Positions 8,901-16,715 of a DNA stretch of 64,000 nucleotides are shown in pieces. The notes below the pieces were generated by a model. The model did not search any database. It was not told the DNA's origin and saw only the letters and a list, made by a program, of their open reading frames with translations. Position 1 is the stretch's first letter. Each line of letters starts with the position of its first letter. The position numbers and the translations under genes are program-made. Source of the DNA: Anaerostipes hadrus ATCC 29173 = JCM 17467 (lineage in GTDB: Bacteria > Bacillota > Clostridia > Lachnospirales > Lachnospiraceae); assembly GCF_030296915.1 (NCBI RefSeq), contig NZ_AP028031.1, positions 1,421,501-1,485,500 of the forward strand, given 5' to 3'.

Positions 8901-10241
8901 ATGGATCAGATGTATATGAAAGAAAAACCAATTTTACCATTATTACTATCAATGGCTCTGCCAATGGTAATCTCAATGTTTGTAAACTCATTGTATAACA
9001 TCATTGACAGTATTTTCGTTGCCAAGATCAGTGAAGATGCAATGACTGCATTATCTCTTGTATACCCAGTACAAAATCTTATCAACTCAATTGCGGTTGG
9101 ATTCGGTGTTGGAATTAATGCAGTCATTGCAATGTTTCTTGGTGCAGGAAAAGCAAAGGAAGCCAATAAAGCTGCAACTCAGGGATTGTTTTTAAATGTC
9201 ATTCATGGAATTCTGCTTACAATCGTTGGATTAATGATCATGCCATCATTTCTTGCAATGTTTACGAATGATCAAACTGTTATTGGGATGGGATTACAAT
9301 ATTCAACAATTATATTAATGTTTTCAACAATCATTATGGTAAGTATTTCTTTTGAAAAGATTTTTCAGGCAGTTGGAAATATGGTGATCACTATGCTCTC
9401 TTTAATGACTGGCTGTATTGTAAATATCATATTAGACCCGCTTTTGATCTTTGGAATCGGATTCTTCCCCAAACTTGGAATTCAGGGTGCAGCACTTGCA
9501 ACAGGTATCGGTCAAAGCAGTACACTGATCATTTATCTTCTTGTTTATGTATTACGCCCAATTCATGTGAAAATCAGAAAAGATTACTTAAAGCTGGAAG
9601 CTGTTTACGTTAAGCGCTTATATGCAATCGGAATTCCAGCAACTTTAAATATGGCACTGCCATCTTTCTTAGTATCTGCTTTAAATGCGATCTTAGCATC
9701 ATTTTCGCAAACATATGTTGTTGTGCTTGGTGTTTATTACAAATTACAAACATTCTTATATCTAACAGCAAATGGAATGATCCAGGGAATGCGTCCGATC
9801 ATGAGTTATAATTATGGAGCAAAGGAATCAGCTCGTGTTCGTAAGATTTATCTTATGACGTTTGAGATTGTTGTTGGAATCATGGCTGTTGGAACGGTTA
9901 TTTGTTTTGTGATGCCACAGACACTGATGAGTATGTTTACAAGTAATCCTGAAACATTGACAGAAGGTGTGATCGCACTCCATATTATCTGTGCAGGATT
10001 TATAGCTTCTTCCGTTTCTGTTGTTTCTGCAGGTGCGTTTGAAGCGTTAGGAAAAGGTATCCAGTCTTTTTTGATTTCATTTTTACGTTATGTTGTAGTG
10101 ATCATTCCTGCTGCATTTGTATTAAGCAAAACAGTTGGAGTGCATGGTGTATGGCATGCTTTCTGGATTGCTGAAATCATTACAGCTGTAATAGCTTTTA
10201 TTCTTTATTACCAGTTGATCGGAAAATCAGGAAAAAATTAA
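8901..10241 (+). CDS. MATE family efflux transporter
   Basis: A 446-residue polytopic membrane protein of the MATE/MOP superfamily, which exports organic cations and drugs using Na+ or H+ gradients. The N-terminus runs MYMKEKPILPLLLSMALPMV, followed by VNSLYNIIDSIFVA, a typical first-helix region. The second half contains GMRPIMSYNYGAKES, the MATE signature around helix 8. About twelve hydrophobic segments can be seen. The ATG at 8901 is chosen because AAGGAGG ends nine bases upstream, while in-frame codons further upstream fall in the terminator. It follows the hairpin leader and precedes a separately promoted thioesterase gene. The substrate cannot be told. Confidence 0.9.
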   Translation: MDQMYMKEKPILPLLLSMALPMVISMFVNSLYNIIDSIFVAKISEDAMTALSLVYPVQNLINSIAVGFGVGINAVIAMFLGAGKAKEANKAATQGLFLNVIHGILLTIVGLMIMPSFLAMFTNDQTVIGMGLQYSTIILMFSTIIMVSISFEKIFQAVGNMVITMLSLMTGCIVNIILDPLLIFGIGFFPKLGIQGAALATGIGQSSTLIIYLLVYVLRPIHVKIRKDYLKLEAVYVKRLYAIGIPATLNMALPSFLVSALNAILASFSQTYVVVLGVYYKLQTFLYLTANGMIQGMRPIMSYNYGAKESARVRKIYLMTFEIVVGIMAVGTVICFVMPQTLMSMFTSNPETLTEGVIALHIICAGFIASSVSVVSAGAFEALGKGIQSFLISFLRYVVVIIPAAFVLSKTVGVHGVWHAFWIAEIITAVIAFILYYQLIGKSGKN

Positions 10242-10248
10242 CTAAATT

Positions 10249-10277
10249 TTGACAGATTGTAAAGAAACGCTTACAAT
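10249..10277 (+). promoter_or_regulatory. Promoter with overlapping inverted-repeat operator
   Basis: TTGACA (10249-10254), a 17-base spacer and TACAAT (10272-10277) form a near-consensus promoter for the thioesterase gene. A perfect inverted repeat, ATTGTAA-N8-TTACAAT, covers 10256-10277, spanning the spacer and the -10 box, which is where a repressor would block RNA polymerase. The TGTAA...CGCTTACA core recalls CcpA cre sites, but the spacing is not the classic one. Confidence 0.7.
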
Positions 10278-10307
10278 AAACAAAAAGAAAAAAGGAGAGT
10301 AAAGTTT

Positions 10308-10715
10308 ATGGGACATATATCAACCGTTGAAGTTCGTTATGCAGAAACAGATCAGATGGGAATTGCTCATCACAGCAACTATGCCGTCTGGTTTGAAGTT
10401 GCCAGAACTGATTTTATCAAGGCTGCTGGCATTTCTTATACAGATGTAGAAAAAGAAGGAATCATCACTCCATTAACGAGTCTTGAATGTAAATACAAAA
10501 AAGCAGCTTTCTATGAAGACCAGTTACAGATTCATGCAAGTCTTACAAAGCTGTCTCCGGTTCGTCTGGAATTCTCTTATAAGGTTACAAGAGGTGGGGA
10601 CCTGATCGCTACTGGAAAAACAACACATGGTATGGTGACAAAAGATTTAAAACCGATCAACGTAAAAAAAGAACATCCGGAAATTTACCGAATGTTCGAA
10701 AATGCTTTGGATTAA
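10308..10715 (+). CDS. Acyl-CoA thioesterase (hot-dog fold, 4HBT/YbgC-like)
   Basis: A 135-residue single hot-dog-fold thioesterase. The N-terminal RYAETDQMGIAHHSNYAVWF carries the catalytic Asp of the 4-hydroxybenzoyl-CoA thioesterase family, followed by FEVARTDF. It should hydrolyse an acyl-CoA in the cytosol; chain length and substrate cannot be inferred. A GGAGAG site precedes the ATG. The 3' end overlaps the end of the convergent truncated rlmH by four bases (10712-10715). Confidence 0.87.
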   Translation: MGHISTVEVRYAETDQMGIAHHSNYAVWFEVARTDFIKAAGISYTDVEKEGIITPLTSLECKYKKAAFYEDQLQIHASLTKLSPVRLEFSYKVTRGGDLIATGKTTHGMVTKDLKPINVKKEHPEIYRMFENALD

Positions 10716-11158
10716 AGATAACTTAACTGCTCAATTAGAATTAACCGCATTAGTTGATGTGGAAATGTCATTCTACTGAAACTTAATTTTAATTTTCCTT
10801 TGGATACAACCTTTGGTGATAATCCGAGGGAACCACCAATAATAAATGTAATATTGTTTATGGACTCCTTGTTCCACTGATCCCATTTCTTCTGGAATTG
10901 TTCGGTGGAGTAAGGAGTTCCTTCTATACAGAGAGGAATTACGAAAGATCCTTCTGGAATCTTATCAAGAATTCTTTGACCTTCAATTTCTTTAATCTTT
11001 GATTCCTCTTTGTCACTGGCATTATCTGGTGTTTTCTCATCAGGGAGTTCTATGATCTCAAAATTATATTTTTTACGGATGATCTTTGTGTAATGATCGA
11101 TCAGTTCTCTTAAATATGTTTCTTTAATTTTTCCGACACAGATCATTTGGATTTTCAT
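10712..11158 (-). CDS. rlmH: RlmH 23S rRNA methyltransferase lacking the C-terminal tail
   Basis: An RlmH protein of 148 residues, about ten short of the family length. The SPOUT core is canonical: MKIQMICVGKIKE at the start, then FIIGGSLGLS and the SAM-binding LSFSRMTFPHQLMRLILIEQ. After that the protein ends abruptly in LSYL instead of the usual YRA(Y/F)RI..PYHK tail, which carries the terminal Tyr-His needed at the neighbouring subunit's active site. None of the three frames past the stop restores the tail, so this is a real loss rather than a simple frameshift. The complete tail is present in the divergent copy at 7420-7830. The stop codon lies inside the end of the convergent thioesterase gene. 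Confidence 0.82.
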   Translation of the reverse strand: MKIQMICVGKIKETYLRELIDHYTKIIRKKYNFEIIELPDEKTPDNASDKEESKIKEIEGQRILDKIPEGSFVIPLCIEGTPYSTEQFQKKWDQWNKESINNITFIIGGSLGLSPKVVSKGKLKLSFSRMTFPHQLMRLILIEQLSYL

Positions 11159-11176
11159 GTGTTTCGATACCTTTCT

Positions 11177-12646
11177 TTATAACTTAATCAGCAATTCCCA
11201 ATAGCCTTTGTGACTGCTGCCAATTCGTCTAATTGCCTCTTGTTTTTTCATCTTATTTAAATAATATTTTACTCTATCCACTGTCCATCCTAATTCCATT
11301 GCTATTTCTTTCTGACTTAATGCTGGATTATTTTGAATCACTTGTAAAATTTCGTGATCATTTTTGGTTAATTTTATCGTAGTTTGGGTAGTAATTTGGG
11401 TAGTAGTTTGGGTAGTAGTTTGGGTAGTAGTTTGGGTAGTAGTTTGGGTAGTAGTTTGGGTAGTTTTTGATTTTTCTTCTCTTCGATACATATTCACTCT
11501 AAAATCACCATCAAAATCAATTAATTCTGGTTTTTTAAGACCATATTCTTTACATTCCCTAAGAATTCTTGGTATTCCGGTTCCCCATTTTTCGATAATT
11601 TTCATATACGCAAATGCATTGGCTATCGCTGGATTTCTTAGTCTTGAATACCCTTCAATCATTTTCTTTATTGATACCGTATTTAAAAGCATACCAGGTG
11701 ATGTTACCTCTAATCGATCATCAAATATCGCTACCTGTATATTACCTGGTTCCAGATAATTACGATGAGCAACTGCATTGGCTATTAGTTCCCTTACACT
11801 ATTTATTGGAAGTTCATAAACATCTTGCCGATATATTCCTTTAATCTGCATACCCATATTAATCTTTTCTAACACATACTGAAAAGCTAATTGTACCTGA
11901 TCTTGAATCGGTCCGCTGAACTCTCTGCGATCCACAAAATAAGCTCTTGTTTTCCCTTTAAATACTGCACATTGAATTGTTGGTTGAATTTGCATTTTCC
12001 CTGTCAATAATGCATAAGCATTAGTAGGAATAATTTTTCCATTATCTTCTTTCAAAATTCCCCACGTAATCAATATATTCTTTGTAACATCACGTATTGC
12101 TGCTTTCTCTTCATCATTCCATGTATTTTCAATTGCTATTTTTTTCATTTTGTCACATAAATCTTTTATGTCATCTTCATTAATTTCAAGATATTCACAT
12201 GGCTCATTATCAAAATATCTATTTTGACCTTCCAGAATTAATTCTTTCAGCATATATCCTTCCGCATGTCTTGATGTACCAGCTACACGTACATAGGTTC
12301 CATCTACAAGTCCTTTGTTTTTTATATAATATGGACGCATCGGTCCCGGATGAATCTCTACTACTATAATCGTCTTGTCATCAATTGATTGCAACGTTAC
12401 ATCTGGATAAATTTTAGGCTCACAGCTATCTGAAATAGCATTTGTAATAGCATCCATTGTCTGAAAAATCGTATCAGGATTCATACCAACGATATTTAAT
12501 GTCTTGTCATCAACACCAAAAACAATACGTCCTCCTCTGCCATTTGCAAAAGCTACTACTGTTTTCATATATTTTTCACTTTTTTTGGGCATTTCAACTT
12601 TATATTCAATATTTATTGACTCTCCTGAAAACAATTTATTTTTCAA
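11177..12646 (-). CDS. AlbA_2/Schlafen-type ATP-binding regulator with winged-helix C-terminus
   Basis: A protein of about 489 residues with the architecture of the RecG-like or transcriptional-regulator AlbA_2 family. It has an N-terminal Schlafen AlbA_2 domain (FANGRGGRIVFGVDD), a GHKL-like ATPase module in the middle (SVRELIANAVAHRNY, then FDDRLEVTSPG), a low-complexity Thr-Gln linker, and a C-terminal helix-turn-helix (LSQKEIAMELGWTVDRVKYYL). Such proteins often regulate mobile or stress genes, but the target is unknown. The TTG at 12646 is preferred because AGGAG lies eight bases before it; an ATG at 12664 has no upstream site. Its AT-rich character and AT-rich flank suggest acquisition. 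Confidence 0.78.
   Translation of the reverse strand: MKNKLFSGESINIEYKVEMPKKSEKYMKTVVAFANGRGGRIVFGVDDKTLNIVGMNPDTIFQTMDAITNAISDSCEPKIYPDVTLQSIDDKTIIVVEIHPGPMRPYYIKNKGLVDGTYVRVAGTSRHAEGYMLKELILEGQNRYFDNEPCEYLEINEDDIKDLCDKMKKIAIENTWNDEEKAAIRDVTKNILITWGILKEDNGKIIPTNAYALLTGKMQIQPTIQCAVFKGKTRAYFVDRREFSGPIQDQVQLAFQYVLEKINMGMQIKGIYRQDVYELPINSVRELIANAVAHRNYLEPGNIQVAIFDDRLEVTSPGMLLNTVSIKKMIEGYSRLRNPAIANAFAYMKIIEKWGTGIPRILRECKEYGLKKPELIDFDGDFRVNMYRREEKSKTTQTTTQTTTQTTTQTTTQTTTQITTQTTIKLTKNDHEILQVIQNNPALSQKEIAMELGWTVDRVKYYLNKMKKQEAIRRIGSSHKGYWELLIKL
11379..11462. repeat. 12-bp tandem repeat, seven units, inside the AlbA-type gene
   Basis: Seven head-to-tail copies of GTAGTTTGGGTA are present; the second has one change (GTAATTTGGGTA). 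Read on the minus strand they encode a Thr-Thr-Gln-Thr linker between the ATPase module and the winged helix. The unit is a multiple of three, so slippage would change linker length without breaking the frame. Confidence 0.95.
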
Positions 12647-12842
12647 TATAACTTCTCCTATCATTATGCATCAAAAATATACTTAATACTATATAAATAT
12701 GTTTTGAATCATATCATACAATTTTGACATTTACAATATAATTTTCTCATCTTACATAAAAGTGTAGCACATTTCCATAACCCCATCAAACTTCACTCAT
12801 ACAATGACAAGAACCCTCTTTTCATCTGCAATAGATACTTTA

Positions 12843-12871
12843 TTGCAAAAAACATTTTTATGTACTAAAAT
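12843..12871 (+). promoter_or_regulatory. Predicted promoter of the GNAT gene
   Basis: TTGCAA and TAAAAT are separated by 17 bases, about 35 bases before the ATG at 12907. Nothing else was seen in the AT-rich gap 12665-12842 apart from likely promoter sequence for the divergent AlbA-type gene. Confidence 0.5.
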
Positions 12872-12906
12872 TGAAATAATAAAATTATTAAACGAGGCAA
12901 CTAACA

Positions 12907-13404
12907 ATGATTGAAATCCGAAAATTTAAACCCGATGATACAGATGCAGCAGTCAAGATCTGGAACGAAGTTATTGACGACGGCGTTGCCTTTCCTCAGT
13001 TAGATGACTTAGATCATGAAAGTGGTCTTGCTTTCTTTGAAGAACAGACATATACCGGGATCGCTGTTGATTCTGATACAAATGAAATTGTCGGACTTTA
13101 TATTTTACATCCAAATAATGTTGGAAGATGCGGCCATATCTGTAATGCAAGTTATGCAGTTTCTTCTGCTCACAGAGGAAAACAGATTGGTGAATTTCTG
13201 GTCACTGACTGTATAAAACGCGCTCCTGAATTTGATTTTAAGATCCTTCAGTTTAATGCAGTTGTTGCAAGTAATAAGGCAGCTTTACATCTATACAAAA
13301 AACTTGGATTTATCCAGCTTGGTATCATTCCAAAAGGATTTTTATTAAAAGATGGCACTTATGAAGATATCATTCCTCATTATCTAACTTTGATCCATTC
13401 TTGA
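12907..13404 (+). CDS. GNAT family N-acetyltransferase
   Basis: A 165-residue acetyltransferase. The start MIEIRKFKPDDTDAAVKIWNEV is the usual GNAT N-terminus, SSAHRGKQIGEFLVTD is the acetyl-CoA binding motif A, and NKAALHLYKKLGFIQLG is motif B. The overall form recalls phosphinothricin-type acetyltransferases, but the GIIPKGF C-terminal region could suit other amines. The substrate is unknown. Its last 25 bases overlap the end of the convergent RNase H gene. Confidence 0.85.
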   Translation: MIEIRKFKPDDTDAAVKIWNEVIDDGVAFPQLDDLDHESGLAFFEEQTYTGIAVDSDTNEIVGLYILHPNNVGRCGHICNASYAVSSAHRGKQIGEFLVTDCIKRAPEFDFKILQFNAVVASNKAALHLYKKLGFIQLGIIPKGFLLKDGTYEDIIPHYLTLIHS

Positions 13405-14024
13405 TCTTCTTTTTTCTCAAAGCTGCCATCTCCGATTCCTAATGCAGATTTTGCTAACATATCAGCATAATCATTATATTTATCATTAGAATGTCCTTTC
13501 ACTTTCACGAACTTGATCTGCACATATTGTTTCATTTCTTCGTAAATTCGCTGATAAGCCTGTGTTCCTTCTTTTTTTGCTGCCCATTCTCCTGTGCACC
13601 ATTTCTGGATCCCTTCATAATCATAATGAATCGCCAGCTTTTTATAGCCATTTTCTTTTGCAAAACGCATGGCTGCTTCAGAACCTTTGATCTCGCCTGC
13701 TACATTGCGCATGGTTGCTAATTCTTCATCCGCATAAGGATATGCAAAATAACGTTCTACCCCATCATGCATTAATACCATACCATAAGAAAATCTCTTC
13801 TGAGAATGATCATAACTTCCATCAACATATGCAACTAATGTATCTTCATCAATCTGCATTAATTCATTTGCATCGGGATTTAAGAACGCTTCTGCTTCTG
13901 CCTTTGTCTTAAATCCTTTGTATCTTGCATTTGGGAATCCCATGACCTGTGCTTTACATGCATCCCATGACATATAAATTCCTGGTTTTCTTCCTTTTTT
14001 TACTGCGTAAAATTTTCCTGCCAT
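13380..14024 (-). CDS. Ribonuclease H with N-terminal viroplasmin (HBD-like) domain
   Basis: A 214-residue RNase H1-type protein. Residues 1-50 (KFYAVKKGRKPGIYMSW...GFKTKAEAEAFL) form the caulimovirus viroplasmin-like hybrid-binding domain. From about residue 63 the RNase H fold runs AYVDGSYD, then GEIKGSEAAM, IHYDYEGIQKW and KVKGHSNDKYNDYAD, which supply the acidic catalytic residues. It should degrade RNA in RNA-DNA hybrids. It converges on, and overlaps by 25 bases, the GNAT gene. Confidence 0.9.
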   Translation of the reverse strand: MAGKFYAVKKGRKPGIYMSWDACKAQVMGFPNARYKGFKTKAEAEAFLNPDANELMQIDEDTLVAYVDGSYDHSQKRFSYGMVLMHDGVERYFAYPYADEELATMRNVAGEIKGSEAAMRFAKENGYKKLAIHYDYEGIQKWCTGEWAAKKEGTQAYQRIYEEMKQYVQIKFVKVKGHSNDKYNDYADMLAKSALGIGDGSFEKKEDQEWIKVR

Positions 14025-14085
14025 ATATTTCCTCTTATTTCTTTAATAGTCTTAATCCTTATATTATAATTTTCTTTGAAAAGAA

Positions 14086-14108
14086 AAAATCCTGCATTGC
14101 AGGATTTT
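14086..14108 (-). terminator. Intrinsic terminator of the zinc metallopeptidase gene
   Basis: A perfect palindrome around AAAATCCTGCA/TGCAGGATTTT is followed on the minus strand by further T residues. It lies 16 bases past the stop of the 14125-14832 gene, between that gene and the RNase H start. Confidence 0.85.
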
Positions 14109-14124
14109 CCCTAACCTTATGATT

Positions 14125-14832
14125 CTAGTCGTTATCTCTTCCACCAAATAAAATGACCAGACGAAGCAAGCTCAGAAGTGCTGATGCTGCACCTGCTACA
14201 TATGTCAGTGCAGCTGCTGATAAAACCTTCCTTGTCTGCCCCACTTCATCTTCGTACATGATCCCTGTACTTCCAAGAATTCGTAACGCTCTTGAAGATG
14301 CATTAAATTCCACCGGAAGTGTTACTAATTGAAAGATCACCGCTAATGAAAATAATAAAATTCCAACATTCAATAATGTCTGATTCATTCCAAGAATCAC
14401 TCCACCTAGAATAAACAACCAGGAAAGATTGGATCCAAGATTTACAGCTGGAACCATAGCCCCACGGATCTTCAATGGTGCATATCCTTGCTGATGCTGT
14501 ACAGCGTGCCCACACTCATGGGCTGCAACACCGATCGCTGCGATCGAATCAGATCCATAAGTTGCATCTGATAATCTTAATACTTTATTCTTTGGATCAT
14601 AATGATCTGTAAGGTTCCCGCTGACACGTTCTACCGAAACATCGTAAATTCCTGCCTGGTTTAAAATACGTTCAGCAGCCTGAGAACCCGTCAGTCCGCA
14701 ATGACAACGGACTCTTGAATATCTTCGAAACGTTGAATTCATCTTGGAAGATGCGATCATCGTGATGATCACTCCGATGATGATCAAAATATACGTTGGG
14801 TCAAAATAATAACCATAACCGTATGGATACAT
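14125..14832 (-). CDS. Membrane zinc metallopeptidase (YugP family)
   Basis: A 235-residue membrane-bound neutral zinc metallopeptidase of the YugP type. Residues 12-30 form an N-terminal membrane helix, AAHECGHAVQH at 103-113 holds the HExxH zinc motif as HECGH, and further hydrophobic segments follow in the second half. A tyrosine- and glycine-rich start (MYPYGYGYYFDP) is typical of the family. The natural substrate is unknown. It appears monocistronic, with GGGAG before the ATG and its own terminator. Confidence 0.88.
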   Translation of the reverse strand: MYPYGYGYYFDPTYILIIIGVIITMIASSKMNSTFRRYSRVRCHCGLTGSQAAERILNQAGIYDVSVERVSGNLTDHYDPKNKVLRLSDATYGSDSIAAIGVAAHECGHAVQHQQGYAPLKIRGAMVPAVNLGSNLSWLFILGGVILGMNQTLLNVGILLFSLAVIFQLVTLPVEFNASSRALRILGSTGIMYEDEVGQTRKVLSAAALTYVAGAASALLSLLRLVILFGGRDND

Positions 14833-14951
14833 AAATATCTCCCTTCTTTCTCTGTAACATGTAGATGATTATATCGTTCCTCCTACATGAAATCAAGGCA
14901 GTTTAGAAATATTTTATAATCATTTTATTGAATGATTAATTCTTCATATTT

Positions 14952-15935
14952 TTATAACAAAGAAGCTCTTAATTCGTCTCCTGATTTCGCACTTAAATAT
15001 GCTGGTGCGATATCAAATACAGTCTTACATCCACTCTGTCCTTCTTTGGAAAGCTTATATGCAGCTCTTGCATATGCAACTAAAACACTTGATGTAAATT
15101 CTGGATTAGAATCTAATTTTAAGCTGTACTCGATGATATGTTTGTTTTCTTTTTCCCATCCTGTACATCCACTTCTTAATACAAATCCACCATGAGGGAT
15201 CTTGCTGTGGTCACGATCTAATTCTTCCTGGCTGATGAAATGTACAGTTGTATCATAGTCTGAGAAGTAGTTCGGCATTGTCTTGATCTCTTCTTCAACT
15301 TTCTTCGCATCTGCACCTTCTTCAAGTACTACAAAGCATTCTCTTGTATGCTTCTGTCTTGTTGTAAGTTCTGGATCTTCCCCATTACGAACTGCTTCTA
15401 AAGCTGCTTCTACAGGAATTGTGTACTGTTTACCATCTTTGACACCTTCCACACGACGGATCGCATCAGAGTGTCCCTGGCTGACTCCTTTTCCCCAGAA
15501 TGTATAGTCTTTTCCTTCTGGAAGGATCGCGTTTGCATACATTCTATTTAAAGAGAACATTCCTGGATCCCAACCTACAGAAATGATTCCAATATGTCCA
15601 TATTCTTTCGCTGCTTTATCGACATTTGCAAAATGTTCTGGAATTCTTGCGTGTGTATCAAAGCTGTCTACCACGTTAAATAATTTGGCATATTCTGGTG
15701 TCTGAACAGGAAGGTCTGTTGCACTTCCTCCACATAACATTAAAACATCAATCTTATCTTTCCAATCTTCAACATCTTTGACATTACATACAGCTGCACC
15801 TTCTGTTAAAATGCTGACTGTCGCTGGATCTCTTCTTGTAAATACAGCTACAAGCTCCAAATCGTCATTCTGTTTGATCGCGCATTCAATTCCGCGTCCA
15901 AGGTTACCATAACCCATAATACCAATTCTAATCAT
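14952..15935 (-). CDS. ddh: meso-Diaminopimelate D-dehydrogenase
   Basis: An NADP-dependent dehydrogenase of 327 residues that makes meso-diaminopimelate directly from tetrahydrodipicolinate, a one-step route to lysine and the peptidoglycan cross-link residue. The Rossmann motif MGYGNLGRG is at the N-terminus, and VGWDPGMFSLNR, SQGHSDA and FVLRSGCTGWE are family hallmarks. The ATG at 15935 is preferred over 15995 because AAAGGAG lies just upstream and the Rossmann strand begins there. It appears to be a single gene. Confidence 0.93.
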   Translation of the reverse strand: MIRIGIMGYGNLGRGIECAIKQNDDLELVAVFTRRDPATVSILTEGAAVCNVKDVEDWKDKIDVLMLCGGSATDLPVQTPEYAKLFNVVDSFDTHARIPEHFANVDKAAKEYGHIGIISVGWDPGMFSLNRMYANAILPEGKDYTFWGKGVSQGHSDAIRRVEGVKDGKQYTIPVEAALEAVRNGEDPELTTRQKHTRECFVVLEEGADAKKVEEEIKTMPNYFSDYDTTVHFISQEELDRDHSKIPHGGFVLRSGCTGWEKENKHIIEYSLKLDSNPEFTSSVLVAYARAAYKLSKEGQSGCKTVFDIAPAYLSAKSGDELRASLL

Positions 15936-16017
15936 TGATTTTCTCCTTTTTGACTTTATTAAACATAGTATATCATCTCTGTGTTTTGCGTTCAATGTAT
16001 TCTTTTTATGATTTTTT

Positions 16018-16066
16018 TGCTATAATGATCTTAAAAATTCCCGATGATTCCTGATCCTTCGGGAAT
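16018..16066 (+). promoter_or_regulatory. Extended -10 promoter and leader hairpin of the proteasome-like gene
   Basis: TGCTATAAT at 16018-16026 is an extended -10 element without a good -35. The transcript would start near 16033 and immediately fold ATTCCCGA (16037-16044) against TCGGGAAT (16059-16066). The hairpin has no T run, so it is more likely a stabilising or regulatory leader stem than a terminator. Confidence 0.5.
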
Positions 16067-16093
16067 ATTCTAACAGAAATGAGGAATTTTATC

Positions 16094-16708
16094 ATGTCAT
16101 TTACCGGCATTTTCAAAGCAAAAAACGGCATTGTCGCTGTCGTTGATTCAAAGGCATCCAGAGTAGAAAACGGGCAATCTTATGAAGACGTTCACAGAAA
16201 TCCAGAAAAGCTCTTTGTATTCCAAAACGGAATTGCAACAACTTTTGGTGCTAACCAGATCTTAGTCCAGAATCCTTTTGAATTTTCCTCAAAAGTCATT
16301 GCCATCGAAGATCTGGTTTATGAATATCTGCATTTAAAGAATATCCTAGATGCTTCTTTCTTCCAATCTCTGCTTGTAAAAATGACATCCAACCCAGCCA
16401 ATACAGAACCTGTAAACTTTCTGGTTGGACGCAAAATCCGTCAGGAAGAATACATCTTAGAACATCATCAAGTACGTTATTGTGCCTACGCACAACGGCT
16501 CGCAACCCCAATGGAACATTTCTTTACTGGCGGAGATGAAAAATATCGGGAACACTTTGATAACCTTCCATATCTTTCACAGATCACCTCTGTTGATGTA
16601 TTGCAGAAAACTGTTGCAAAAGAATTGGATGGATTGATTCAATATTATGACCAGCAATCCGAATATAATCCTGTAGGAAAGCCTGTGAAATCTTATGTTT
16701 TAAGATAA
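16094..16708 (+). CDS. Hypothetical protein with proteasome-like Ntn-hydrolase pattern
   Basis: A 204-residue protein of no family I can name. After removal of the first Met the chain begins SFTGIFKAKNGIVAVVDSKAS, which follows the N-terminal strand-turn-strand of proteasome beta subunits: Ser at 1, Asp at 17, Lys at 19. A Lys in RNPEKLFVFQNG would match Lys33 after a five-residue insertion. The later FFTGGDEKYREHF and the TSVDVLQKTVAKELDGLI helix with PVGKPVKSYVL fit the family's small-residue loop and final helix and strand. The start at 16094, with a GAGG site, puts Ser next to Met. It converges on topB with seven bases between. The fold is inferred. Confidence 0.55.
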   Translation: MSFTGIFKAKNGIVAVVDSKASRVENGQSYEDVHRNPEKLFVFQNGIATTFGANQILVQNPFEFSSKVIAIEDLVYEYLHLKNILDASFFQSLLVKMTSNPANTEPVNFLVGRKIRQEEYILEHHQVRYCAYAQRLATPMEHFFTGGDEKYREHFDNLPYLSQITSVDVLQKTVAKELDGLIQYYDQQSEYNPVGKPVKSYVLR

Positions 16709-16715
16709 TGCTACT

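Noticed and set aside
10650..10715. Frameshift hiding the missing RlmH C-terminal tail
   Set aside because: None of the three frames past the stop gives anything like the YRA..PYHK tail, so the tail is absent rather than shifted.
11379..11462. Tandem repeat as a small CRISPR array
   Set aside because: Units are 12 bp with no spacers and encode part of a protein; there are no cas genes in the window.
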